DNA of 64,000 bases from Chitinophaga flava. GTDB lineage: Bacteria; Bacteroidota; Bacteroidia; Chitinophagales; Chitinophagaceae. A program made the position numbers and the translations under genes. The notes under the pieces are model-generated. The model was not told where the DNA came from, did not search any database, and was given only the letters and a program-made list of their open reading frames with translations. Below are positions 45,732 through 54,303 of this stretch, piece by piece. The DNA lies in NCBI RefSeq assembly GCF_003308995.1, contig NZ_QFFJ01000002.1:3472001-3536000 (forward strand), written 5' to 3'. Positions within the stretch are counted from its first letter, which is position 1. Each line of letters starts with the position of its first letter.

Positions 45732-45746
45732 ATATGTTCAAACATA
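45732..45746. promoter_or_regulatory. Palindromic operator upstream of the mannose operon
   Basis: The sequence ATATGTTCAAACATA has arms TATGTT and AACATA around a two-base centre. It shares ATATGTTC and ACATA with the palindrome in front of gntR at 37521-37536. It lies 13-27 bases upstream of the first operon gene. Confidence 0.65.
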
Positions 45747-45822
45747 ATAAAAGTTTTTGGAGTGACAAATTAAATTAGTGAGCAGGCAGTCCGGCGGTGA
45801 ATAATTATAGCATCAACTATGA

Positions 45823-45854
45823 AAGCCACGTCATAGACATGACGTGGCTTTTTT
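45823..45854. terminator. Intrinsic terminator of the oxidoreductase gene
   Basis: A perfect 12-bp stem (AAGCCACGTCAT with ATGACGTGGCTT, four-base loop) is followed by T residues on the plus strand. A shorter A/T stretch lies on the other side, toward the mannose operon promoter. It should stop transcription from the oxidoreductase gene before it enters the operon region. Confidence 0.7.
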
Positions 45855-45886
45855 ATATTTGGTTTTACGAAGAGAAGAGATAAGAA

Positions 45887-46876
45887 TCAGATATTTGAAA
45901 TGCTGAAAATACGCTTACCCTTTTGAGGATATTGTATACTTTCTGTAACAGCCGTCTCAACATCTGCTAAACTATGCATTCCTCCTAACGGGGTCTGAAA
46001 ACCTGGTTGTGAAGAGATGCTGATGATTTCCTTCAGAACGGCAGCGTCGGCAGCTGTTGGCGGGTTGAAGAAATAGCGATATACATGGGATTTGATTTCT
46101 GCTCCGCTCATGAGTATATCAAAATTGTGCAATTCAAATTTATCGGGGCTCATCCCTCCATTAATGATCACGCGTCCGCCAAAGGCCATGCTTCGGATCA
46201 ATTCACCTGTAACAGGTCCGCCAACATTATCGATTACTGCATTAATTCCCTGGTTGTTTGTTATTTGCATGATCCGTTCTTTAATGCCTTCCTGCAGGCT
46301 GGAAAGCTCAATAACGGCGTTGGCACCCATGGAAACAAGGTCAATGGTGCTTTGGGCACGGCGTATCAAAGAGATAACATTTATCCCTTTATGTTTTGCA
46401 AACTGCATCACCATCAAAGAAACGGCCGAATTTCCGGCAGTAACAGCAAGCCATTGGCCGGCACGTAAGCCTGCCTGATCAATCAGATCCCATGCTGTAA
46501 TAGGGTTGACTAACTGCGCGGCCAGTTCAACAGGATAATCGATGGGTAAGGGAATCAGCCATTCATCGGGTACAGCTGCATATTCAGCCCAGGTGTTGTA
46601 ATAGCTGAATGCAACAAATGTTCCTGGTTTTAATTTAACTGTTTTCCCAGCTTTTTCAATAATTCCCGCACCGTGGTTGCCGGCAATTTGTCCCGGGAAA
46701 AGCGGTCTTTTAGGCTCCGGATAAAGATTCTGTATGAATAAAAAATCTCCCGGATTAATAGAAGAAGAAACCATCCTCACCAGTACTTCATTATCCTTTA
46801 TTTCAGGAACAGGAACCTCTCTGAGTTCCAGCACTTCTTCAGGGGAGCCGATCTTGTCAAATACAATTGCTTTCAT
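45887..46876 (-). CDS. Zinc-independent MDR-family oxidoreductase (quinone oxidoreductase-like)
   Basis: The 329-residue protein starts MKAIVFDKIGSPEEVLELRE, the usual opening of quinone-oxidoreductase-like medium-chain dehydrogenases, with a GroES-like domain (residues 1-120) and a Rossmann domain (about 125-260). The nucleotide loop AVTAGNSAVSLMVMQFAKHK has the family pattern. The Cys and His zinc ligands of alcohol dehydrogenases are absent. It should reduce quinones or enones with NADPH. The GlxA-type regulator is divergent across 96 bases and is the likely regulator. Confidence 0.85.
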   Translation of the reverse strand: MKAIVFDKIGSPEEVLELREVPVPEIKDNEVLVRMVSSSINPGDFLFIQNLYPEPKRPLFPGQIAGNHGAGIIEKAGKTVKLKPGTFVAFSYYNTWAEYAAVPDEWLIPLPIDYPVELAAQLVNPITAWDLIDQAGLRAGQWLAVTAGNSAVSLMVMQFAKHKGINVISLIRRAQSTIDLVSMGANAVIELSSLQEGIKERIMQITNNQGINAVIDNVGGPVTGELIRSMAFGGRVIINGGMSPDKFELHNFDILMSGAEIKSHVYRYFFNPPTAADAAVLKEIISISSQPGFQTPLGGMHSLADVETAVTESIQYPQKGKRIFSISNI

Positions 46877-46972
46877 GACTAATAGTTGGCATTTATTTCG
46901 AAGACAATATTATTCCGGATTGGCTAACTTTGACGTGTCTATTTTGACATTTATCATGCAAAAATTGCCACC

Positions 46973-47938
46973 ATGCATTTTGTGATTTATTTGCCAGCTG
47001 GGTTTTATTCAGCAATTGCTTCAACATTTACCGAAATTCTACAGGCAATAAATGAGCTCAATGACTCAAGTCAATTTACAATTGAATTTGTTTCATCAAA
47101 TAAACAAGCTGTATCCAGGTCCGGTATTACTTTTAGCGCAAAAAGCCGGCCCTCCCGGAAAATAGATGTGTTGGTGTTATTAAGTGGTTTGGGTACGGAA
47201 GTGATGACAAAGCCGGAACTACTGGAAGAAGAATGGCGTATTGCCAGGCCTTTGATAAACACCGCACAAAAACAACAGGCTATCCTTGCAGCCACCTGCG
47301 GCGCATCATACATGCTCGCTGCTTCCGGTTTACTGAATGGTAAACGGGCAACGATTACCTGGTGGCTGAAAAAAGTAGTACAGGAGCGATTCCCCGATGT
47401 AAAGTGGGAGCCGGCACGTATTGTGGTTCGTGATAGCCGGATTTATACGAGTGGAGGCGGTTTTTCGGGCCTGGAGCTACTAACCACACTGTTGGCTGAT
47501 CTCGGCTTTTCAAAACAGGAACGTCATGTACGAAAACTGATGGTTTTACCTTCTTCACGCCAGTTTCAAAGCCCGTATGAATTTTCAATGGATGAACAGA
47601 CTGGTCAGCTTGAAAAAAAGCTAAATAAACTTTTTAAAGATGATCCCGGCATAAACATTTCAGTCATGGCCAGACAATTGGGGATGTCGCCACGAACAAT
47701 GGCCCGTAAATTTTCTGATGAACTTCAGATGACGCCCGGAAAGTGGATACAGACAAAGCGGATTGACCTGGCGAAAACATTGCTGGAAGAAACAAAATTG
47801 TCAGTTTCCGAAATATGCTATGACATTGGATTTGATGACCCCTCTTCCTTTTCTCGGTTGTTTTCCAAAGTAACAGGTATGGGACCTCTTGAATTCAGAA
47901 AACAATTACAACCTCCGGTTGTTCGTAAAATATCCTAG
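46973..47938 (+). CDS. GlxA-type AraC-family regulator with DJ-1/PfpI domain
   Basis: The 321-residue protein has an N-terminal DJ-1/PfpI-like domain (residues 1-185, with the elbow ILAATCGASYML at the place of the nucleophilic Cys) and a C-terminal AraC DNA-binding domain (VMARQLGMSPRTMARKFSDE, then SVSEICYDIGFDDPSSFSRL). Such regulators respond to small molecules bound by the N-domain. It is divergent from the oxidoreductase gene. The ATG at 46973 is the first in frame. Confidence 0.88.
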   Translation: MHFVIYLPAGFYSAIASTFTEILQAINELNDSSQFTIEFVSSNKQAVSRSGITFSAKSRPSRKIDVLVLLSGLGTEVMTKPELLEEEWRIARPLINTAQKQQAILAATCGASYMLAASGLLNGKRATITWWLKKVVQERFPDVKWEPARIVVRDSRIYTSGGGFSGLELLTTLLADLGFSKQERHVRKLMVLPSSRQFQSPYEFSMDEQTGQLEKKLNKLFKDDPGINISVMARQLGMSPRTMARKFSDELQMTPGKWIQTKRIDLAKTLLEETKLSVSEICYDIGFDDPSSFSRLFSKVTGMGPLEFRKQLQPPVVRKIS

Positions 47939-47983
47939 CTTCTTTGTAAATAATGTACTTATATTGTCCAGCATAACAAACCT

Positions 47984-49015
47984 ATGAAACCATACTACAG
48001 GCCCGCTGCAATCAAGAATAAAAATGACCGAAATTTCAGTACGGAAAAGGGACTAACCCATTACGCGGATAAGCCATTTACAGGTGTTCAGATCGATATT
48101 TTTAAATATACAGAATGGCTGAACGGAAAACTGCATGGAAGGTATGTCACGTTCTATGAGGAAGGTTATCCTAAATGCATCGCTGAATATGAGAACGGAG
48201 AACTCAAATGGTATTGTAATTATGATCCCGGTTTCCAATTATCCAACAGACATGGAGCATTCGTTCCCCATATCGTCGATTTTGCTGACCCGGATATCAA
48301 GCGGAACCATCCTTACAGTTCAATAGGCTGTATTGATTACAAAAATCAACCCTTTGATGGAATACTGGTCCGGAAATTTGAATATGGTGAATTTAAAGAT
48401 GCTACTGCAGTAGGGGCGTATTTGGAATTTGACAGTTCCGGACAAATTACTTCAATTGAATACTTCTATGATAATCATGATTGGATCGACAATGGTTTAC
48501 ATGCCAGTGTGAATTACGGCGCCGGCGGTGCTGTGTGCGCTACTTATGAAGAAGAGGATGAAGATCAGCGACTATATACGAATGATGGTAAATTGATGTA
48601 CGCTGACAGTGTTTATTATTATCGCACTGGTGAGGTGAAATGCCGCCAGTTTTATGGGCAAAAAAGGGATGATAGGATCCTCGCAATGCTTTTTAATAAA
48701 TCCGGCGATTGCCTGATAGAGCGCTACTCCGTTGATAATTACGATGAGAATTGGTATTATGATGAAGCTTTGCAACGTTCCCTCTATGAGTTTGTAACGA
48801 ATGAAGCACCGGAATATAATCAGTATAATGGAAGTGTCCATGGGCTCAAACGTGGAGCCCGTGAAGTAGATTTGGCGGTGGCATATCTGACACAATTATA
48901 TGATTCCGATCCTGAATTGTCTTCTTCCCTGATTAGCTCCATAGAAGCGCATCATGATGATGATGTAAGAGAAAAGATAATGAAATTGAAACAGCAATTG
49001 TATATAAAAAAATAG
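47984..49015 (+). CDS. Conserved protein with YwqK/MORN-like repeats, unknown function
   Basis: The 343-residue protein has no signal peptide. Its first 250 residues contain several beta hairpins of the MORN/YwqK type, in which an aromatic-Gly motif recurs (TEWLNGKLHGRYVTFYEEGY, YENGELKWYCNYD, KNQPFDGILVRKFEYGEFKD). The C-terminal 90 residues are helical and charged. YwqK-like repeats occur in proteins annotated as antitoxins of uncertain function. No partner gene is evident. A terminator follows. Confidence 0.6.
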   Translation: MKPYYRPAAIKNKNDRNFSTEKGLTHYADKPFTGVQIDIFKYTEWLNGKLHGRYVTFYEEGYPKCIAEYENGELKWYCNYDPGFQLSNRHGAFVPHIVDFADPDIKRNHPYSSIGCIDYKNQPFDGILVRKFEYGEFKDATAVGAYLEFDSSGQITSIEYFYDNHDWIDNGLHASVNYGAGGAVCATYEEEDEDQRLYTNDGKLMYADSVYYYRTGEVKCRQFYGQKRDDRILAMLFNKSGDCLIERYSVDNYDENWYYDEALQRSLYEFVTNEAPEYNQYNGSVHGLKRGAREVDLAVAYLTQLYDSDPELSSSLISSIEAHHDDDVREKIMKLKQQLYIKK

Positions 49016-49067
49016 CACTTATTCCGTCATCGACATTGCGGAAAGATTGTAGTAGTTGGAGTAATCC

Positions 49068-49100
49068 CAAACCTCTTGCATGGCAAGAGGTTTGTTTTTT
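49068..49100 (+). terminator. Intrinsic terminator after the YwqK-like gene
   Basis: A perfect 12-bp stem (CAAACCTCTTGC with GCAAGAGGTTTG, three-base loop) is followed by six T residues. Confidence 0.88.
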
Positions 49101-49112
49101 AGCCTGATTTTT

Positions 49113-49763
49113 TTATTCATTCCAGGGTGAATGTAGAATACAGTCGCAGAAATTTTTTCGTTGGAATCCTGGTATCATATAAGCACAAACATCGGCTTTA
49201 ATATTACCGAAAGTTGTATCAGTCTTATGTTCAAAGCCACTGAAAAATGTTGGAATAATCCGCTTCTTGAAATCGGTTCTCGGAAATGCTTTGATAATTT
49301 CATGACGATGTTCTTCACTCAAATGTTCATAACCTTCTCCCATAACATCCAGACCAACGCCCGAATACATTAAAGCAACTTCCGGTTCTTTGTATTCAGC
49401 GATCCCTATGGTGGTATGAAGCGCTATCGTGTCCCAGACGAGCTGCAGCTGCTCTTTAGGTACGCCATGACTTTTTAGAAAATCCCTGGCGGCATTGGCG
49501 CCGTCAACCTCAAATCGCAAATCAGGACTGCTATAATGAGGAACGAGGCCCAGATCATGAAATACGGCGCTTATATATAGCAACTCGGCGTCGTATTTTA
49601 CATTCAACCTCTTTCCATTCAATGATGAAAAGAGAAATACCCTCAGCGAATGGTTGTAAATAAAGGAAGTGCCGTGTTCCAGCAGCAGCTCCGTAGCTTC
49701 GGTGGCTATCTTGCTGTCAGGAATTACAATCCCTGCTACTGATTTTAATTTGGTTACTGACAT
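49113..49763 (-). CDS. HD-domain hydrolase (cyanamide hydratase-like)
   Basis: The 216-residue protein has the HD pattern: His in FIYNHSLRVFLFSS, HD in AVFHDLGLVPHYS, and a later His in TIALHTTIGIAEYKEPEVAL. The order and the GVGLDVMGEGYEHL segment match the HD family that includes fungal cyanamide hydratase. Metal-dependent hydrolysis or hydration is expected; the substrate is not known. It sits 67 bases from the AraC gene on the same strand, downstream of it. Confidence 0.82.
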   Translation of the reverse strand: MSVTKLKSVAGIVIPDSKIATEATELLLEHGTSFIYNHSLRVFLFSSLNGKRLNVKYDAELLYISAVFHDLGLVPHYSSPDLRFEVDGANAARDFLKSHGVPKEQLQLVWDTIALHTTIGIAEYKEPEVALMYSGVGLDVMGEGYEHLSEEHRHEIIKAFPRTDFKKRIIPTFFSGFEHKTDTTFGNIKADVCAYMIPGFQRKNFCDCILHSPWNE

Positions 49764-49830
49764 AGTTTTAAGTTTTAATGCAACAAAGCTAAAATGAAGC
49801 TAAGGCATCAGGAATGTCAGAAACCACCGT

Positions 49831-50694
49831 TTACCTGCCAATATTTACGAAAAGATGGCGATAGTCGGCCGGAGAAACCTGAGTGTTTTTCTTGAAGAAA
49901 TGACTGAACTGTTCTGGTGTTACGAATGAAAGATCATAGGCGATCTGTTTGATGGGTTTTGCAGAAAATTGAAGTGAACGTTTTGCTTCTGCAATAATAT
50001 ATCCATTGATAATTTCCTTGGCGCCAAAGCCGCTTTTGTGCCTGCATACATCAGAGAGTTTACGGGCCGAAACAGAAAGCGCTCTGGCAAAATCCGCTAC
50101 TTCGCGGGTATGCATAAACCTGGTGCTGACCAATTGGAGGAATCGCTGATAAAGCTGATTGTCGAAGCTGTTTATTTCACCATCTGATGAAGCCTTAATA
50201 TTGGCCAGTTTGATCATGATGATCTTTAGATAGGCGGCCATTGCGTCCAGCTTGTTGGGGTAATCATCATTTAAATACTCCTGCATCATCATTTCGCAAA
50301 CCGGGAGCAGGCTCGTGGCATCGGATGTTTTTAATGACAGTCTTTGATTTAATGTGGTATTGGTAAACAGAACAGCCTTGCAGTTGGATGCACTTGCCGG
50401 GGCCCTTTCCCAAAAGCAATCACCAAACAGTATTTCAAACCCATTGAGGCTGCTGGCAGCTGAGAAAGAAAATATCTGTCCTTTGGAAATCAAAAAGATC
50501 TCCTGGCCGCTAATAGAATGCCCTGCCTGATCTATTTGTATGATTCCTGTCGCTTTGGAAAGAATAAAGATTCGATGATAGGTAACATGCACAGCCGCTG
50601 ATTCCCTGATGTCGGTATCAGACAGCCGGGAAATGCTAAATGAATCCCTGATCTCCTTATCAATAATCAGATTTTGTTCCGGATACATGCCCAA
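49831..50694 (-). CDS. AraC-family transcriptional regulator
   Basis: The 287-residue protein has an N-terminal cupin-like sensor region (residues 1-150) and a C-terminal AraC domain with two HTH motifs (DFARALSVSARKLSDVCRHK and IKQIAYDLSFVTPEQFSHFF, ending KKNTQVSPADYRHLF). It is divergent from the aldehyde dehydrogenase gene. The 148-bp gap contains a tandem direct repeat that is a good candidate binding site. The HD hydrolase gene follows on the same strand. Confidence 0.9.
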   Translation of the reverse strand: MGMYPEQNLIIDKEIRDSFSISRLSDTDIRESAAVHVTYHRIFILSKATGIIQIDQAGHSISGQEIFLISKGQIFSFSAASSLNGFEILFGDCFWERAPASASNCKAVLFTNTTLNQRLSLKTSDATSLLPVCEMMMQEYLNDDYPNKLDAMAAYLKIIMIKLANIKASSDGEINSFDNQLYQRFLQLVSTRFMHTREVADFARALSVSARKLSDVCRHKSGFGAKEIINGYIIAEAKRSLQFSAKPIKQIAYDLSFVTPEQFSHFFKKNTQVSPADYRHLFVNIGR

Positions 50695-50750
50695 ATCTAA
50701 ATTAAATTACTCATTTCCATACAGTAAGAAAGAAAAGACGGGCATCTTTA

Positions 50751-50790
50751 TTGAGCCATACAACAAAGCATATTTGAGCTATACAACAAA
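50751..50790. promoter_or_regulatory. Tandem direct repeat in the AraC/aldehyde dehydrogenase promoter gap
   Basis: TTGAGCCATACAACAAA (50751-50767) and TTGAGCTATACAACAAA (50774-50790) differ at one base and are 23 bp apart, about two helical turns. Same-orientation half-sites with this spacing are typical of AraC-family operators. They lie 57 bp from the AraC start and 53 bp from the aldehyde dehydrogenase start. Confidence 0.6.
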
Positions 50791-50842
50791 ATAAATATTT
50801 TCTGGTTACCGGAACTTTGTATTGTAAAAAAACAGAAAGAAT

Positions 50843-52258
50843 ATGCAAAGTATAACTAAAGGTTACATCAATGGTGCGTTTGTAGCGCTCAACGGAACAC
50901 AGGTTTTTGATCTGATTAGTCCGACTGGTCACCAGAAGATCGGTGAAGTGACCCTGGGCGATGAAACGGATACCCAAAGGGCAATTGCCGCAGCTAAAGC
51001 TGCATTCTCATCATTTTCCCAAACAAGTGTAGCAGAACGCATTGAGATACTGAAAAAATTAAAAGATGCGGTGAGCAAAAGGGAAGATGAACTGGTGGAA
51101 GTAATGATCCTCGAATATGGTGGTACCCGTCAGTTCTGCAGGATGAGCATACAAAATGCTATTGCTGCTTTTGATAATATGACGGATACGCTTCGCGATT
51201 TTGAATTCCAGCGGAAGGCCGGAAATACGTTGGTACAGTTGACGCCGGTAGGTGTGGTAGGTATCATCACACCCTGGAATTCCAGCAACAGTTTTATTTG
51301 CAGTAAGCTGGCAACGGCTATAGCAGCAGGTTGTACGGTGGTGGTAAAACCAAGTGAAATGAGTGCACTGCAAACACAGCTGCTCACCGAATGTTTTCAT
51401 GAAGCGGGTTTACCCAAAGGCCTTTACAATATGGTGAACGGCCTGGGAAACGTGGTAGGAAACGCTATCACGAACCATCCGGACATTGCTAAAATATCTT
51501 TCACCGGCTCTACAGTCACCGGAAAACAGATTGCCAGGTCAGCAGTAGACACCATAAAACGGGTAACGCTGGAGCTGGGCGGTAAATCACCCAATATTAT
51601 CCTGGATGATGCTGATCTTGAACAGGCGATTCCACAGGCGGTATTCGGGGCTTACATGAATAGCGGACAGGCCTGTATCGCACCTACACGTTTGCTCGTG
51701 CCCAAAGCAAAACTGGAAGCAGTAAATCAGATAGCTAAGGCCGCTGCAGCACAGGTAGTAGTAGGCGATCCTGGTAATGAAACCACCAATGTAGGTCCGA
51801 TGGTGTCCGAAAAACAGTTCGAACGGGTGCAAAGCTATATCCAGGTTGGTTTGAACGAAGGGGCAACCCTGCTGGCAGGCGGCATGGGTAAACCGGAAGG
51901 TCTTGAAAACGGGAATTTCGTTAAAGCAACCATCTTTACCAATGTCCGGAACGATATGCGTATTGCGCAGGAAGAAATTTTCGGTCCGGTGTTGTCTATT
52001 ATTCCATACGAAAATGAGGAGGATGCCATTGCTATTGCCAATGATACCACTTATGGGTTGGCGGCCTATATTACTTCTGCAGACCAGGACCGGGCGCTGC
52101 ATGTCGCTTCCCGGATCGATGCCGGAAGGGTTTGCATCAATGGATTCAAACATGACCCTATGGCGCCGTTTGGCGGTTTCAAACAGTCCGGACTAGGAAG
52201 AGAGTTTGGCGCGTATGGATTGGAAGAATACCTGGAACCCAAATCTATCCTGATATAA
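50843..52258 (+). CDS. NAD(P)-dependent aldehyde dehydrogenase
   Basis: The 471-residue protein is a full-length aldehyde dehydrogenase. It has the cofactor segment GIITPWNSSNSFICSKLATA, the catalytic Glu in TLELGGKSPNIILDD and the catalytic Cys in NSGQACIAPTRLLV, plus the late motif EEIFGPVLSIIPYENE. It oxidises an aldehyde to the acid. It is flanked by two AraC regulators: one divergent with a shared promoter gap, and one downstream on the same strand. A terminator follows the gene. Confidence 0.93.
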   Translation: MQSITKGYINGAFVALNGTQVFDLISPTGHQKIGEVTLGDETDTQRAIAAAKAAFSSFSQTSVAERIEILKKLKDAVSKREDELVEVMILEYGGTRQFCRMSIQNAIAAFDNMTDTLRDFEFQRKAGNTLVQLTPVGVVGIITPWNSSNSFICSKLATAIAAGCTVVVKPSEMSALQTQLLTECFHEAGLPKGLYNMVNGLGNVVGNAITNHPDIAKISFTGSTVTGKQIARSAVDTIKRVTLELGGKSPNIILDDADLEQAIPQAVFGAYMNSGQACIAPTRLLVPKAKLEAVNQIAKAAAAQVVVGDPGNETTNVGPMVSEKQFERVQSYIQVGLNEGATLLAGGMGKPEGLENGNFVKATIFTNVRNDMRIAQEEIFGPVLSIIPYENEEDAIAIANDTTYGLAAYITSADQDRALHVASRIDAGRVCINGFKHDPMAPFGGFKQSGLGREFGAYGLEEYLEPKSILI

Positions 52259-52287
52259 GCGGCAAGTTAAAAAGTTTTATATTTTTG

Positions 52288-52323
52288 AACATTGCCTGGG
52301 TTCTCACTTGGGCAATGTTTTTA
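52288..52323 (+). terminator. Intrinsic terminator after the aldehyde dehydrogenase gene
   Basis: The stem AACATTGCC/GGCAATGTT with a 14-base loop is followed by T residues. It separates the dehydrogenase from the downstream AraC gene, which therefore needs its own promoter or read-through. Confidence 0.7.
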
Positions 52324-52340
52324 TAAGATCAGCAAATTGT

Positions 52341-53141
52341 ATGACTGAAAATAATAACTATATCAACTATTCCTGTCACCTTACCGCGTTTAGGGAGGGT
52401 GAGCAGTTTGTTTTACATCACAGTTTGCTGATGATTATTTCGGGAGAAATGGAACTGAATGATGGAACCGAACGAAGAGTGTTGGGAAAAGGGGATGTAT
52501 GTCTTGTGAGAAAAAATCACCTGCTGAAGTTTGTAAAGAATCCAACGGAAAATGAAGAATTCAAATCCTTGTCCATGCAGTTTGATGAAGAATTACTCAA
52601 ACAGGTCAGTGCACAGGAAGGGTTTCAGCTGGAAGAAAAACTAAAAACGCCGGCATTTATAGATCTGTCTGGAGTGCAGCACCTGCGCTATTTTATGGAA
52701 TCACTGCTGCAATATCAGGAGCTATTGGAAAACAAGGCCCCCCAATTGCTGGAACTAAAACAGCGGGAGGCGCTTATGTTATTGTTTGTTCATCGCCAGG
52801 ATTTAAAAAGCGTATTGTTTGATTTTTCGGAGCCGCATAAAATTAATCTCGAAGAATTTATGCAGAAGAATTATCACTTCAATGTGAGGCTGGAACGTTT
52901 TGCCTATCTTACCGGTCGTAGCCTGGCCACTTTTAAACGGGATTTTCAGAAGATATTTCAGGCATCACCCCGCAGCTGGCTGCAGCAACGCCGTTTGCAG
53001 GAAGCCTATTTCCTGATCACTCAAAAACGACAACGCCCTAATGATATCTATCTGGATCTGGGCTTCGAGGATTTATCGCATTTTTCTTTTGCCTTCAAGA
53101 AACTGTTCGGCCAGTCACCTTCAGAATTATTAAAAGCGTGA
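52341..53141 (+). CDS. AraC-family transcriptional regulator
   Basis: The 266-residue protein has an N-terminal cupin region (MLIISGEMELNDGTERRVLG, then KGDVCLVRKNHLLKF) and a C-terminal AraC domain (FAYLTGRSLATFKRDFQKIF and LDLGFEDLSHFSFAFKKLFG). I start at 52341 (MTENNNYINY); the longer frame to 52308 runs into the terminator hairpin and has no support. It could control the adjacent aldehyde dehydrogenase gene or an unlinked target. Confidence 0.88.
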   Translation: MTENNNYINYSCHLTAFREGEQFVLHHSLLMIISGEMELNDGTERRVLGKGDVCLVRKNHLLKFVKNPTENEEFKSLSMQFDEELLKQVSAQEGFQLEEKLKTPAFIDLSGVQHLRYFMESLLQYQELLENKAPQLLELKQREALMLLFVHRQDLKSVLFDFSEPHKINLEEFMQKNYHFNVRLERFAYLTGRSLATFKRDFQKIFQASPRSWLQQRRLQEAYFLITQKRQRPNDIYLDLGFEDLSHFSFAFKKLFGQSPSELLKA

Positions 53142-54303
53142 ACAACGTTAAATTGTAGGAGTGTCTGAATTATCATGATAAGTATAGATCTCTCCTGGTA
53201 TACTAACCATTGTTATGGTCATGATTTCATCTAAGTAAATACTGCCATTTTCTGCTGTAAGGAAAAGTATCGAAGGGAAAGCTAGTTGGTTCCCGGGTAA
53301 AAAACGGTAATAAAGAGGTGTGGCACTATTTACTTTTTCTTTTTTCCTTTGATGTTATAAACAATCAATAGCACACTGCTATTGATTGTTTTCTTTAGAA
53401 GAATACATATTAAGCTTTTATTTTTCTAAAGATACAATGTGTTTGTTGTTTCTATTTCTAACTATTTTAAGCATCGTGTATATAAAAGCGAAATGTTGTT
53501 TCCTTTCGTCTAAGAGTTTTGGTCATTTCATATTTATTTGCTTATTTTACCCGTACAAATTTTTTAATGCAGTGAACTGATGTCACTTTGAGAGGATTCC
53601 AGAAGAGATGTTCCTATGAAACCAGACTATGCTATGCTCACTTAACATGTAATATGTCAGTTTCCCAAATGAAACGGTTTTTGTTTGTGAGATAACGAAA
53701 GTGCAGTGATTGTCTGTAATTCATTAATACCCTTTTTAAGTGATGGTTTGTTATTAATTATACACCTAAACTGGTTGGACCACCAGAATAAATAAGCGTT
53801 TCTTTTTGTTGCCAACAATACCCCCCTGATTGGCATTCCTATTATTAGTGTAGCGTATTTAGATTGCCCGATTCCATTAGTGAAAAAAAAGTACCTCTTT
53901 TAAAGAACCCTTATTAATTTATGAAACCACTCAAAATACAAGGAAACCATTTGTAAGTACCGTTTATGAAATCAACCGGAAGAAACTCCGGAGCTATTTG
54001 TACTGTTTTAAAATAGCACGCTTTACCCACTTCCATTTATGATCCGCACATTGACTGTACTCCGGTACAGGTGATGCGTGTAGCATTTTGTCCAAAAATA
54101 TCCGCACTGAATACAAACCTGGCTAACACTGCTAGTTAACCGGAATTGCTTTGCTATGCATAAAAATGACCCTGCATATGCAATGCCGCTGTTTGTATAA
54201 TAATATAAATGTAACGCATATACGAAAATAAATTGAATCAATATACCGGTAACCCCCGTATGGTTAATCCCGGTATCGATAGTAAATAAAATAGCCTGTA
54301 TAT
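53142..54303. other. Long AT-rich intergenic region upstream of the lipopeptide synthetase
   Basis: This stretch of 1.16 kb holds one clear element, the terminator at 53360-53395. An open minus-strand frame of about 65 codons without a start (53148 to about 53350, including LYYRFLPGNQLAFPSILFLT) could be a gene remnant or chance. A plus-strand frame at 53386-53580 is AT-driven and not convincing. The last 600 bases should contain the synthetase promoter, but I saw no clear consensus. The region separates the regulators from the biosynthetic cluster. Confidence 0.5.
53360..53395 (+). terminator. Strong intrinsic hairpin in the gap before the synthetase
   Basis: A perfect 14-bp stem (53360-53373 with 53377-53390) with a three-base loop is followed by a T-rich run. 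It lies 220 bases after the AraC stop. Confidence 0.75.

Noticed and set aside
46925..46960. Two TTTGAC words before the GlxA-type regulator gene as a regulator site.
   Set aside because: They are only six bases each and 14 bp apart, and the flanks do not match, so chance is likely.
47984..49015. Calling the YwqK-like protein an antitoxin of a toxin-antitoxin pair.
   Set aside because: No small toxin gene adjoins it; the family label alone is not evidence.
53386..53580. A 64-codon plus-strand frame (MFSLEEYILSFYF...).
   Set aside because: It is Phe/Leu/Cys-rich because the DNA is T-rich, it has no relatives that I recognise, and its start overlaps the tail of a terminator hairpin.
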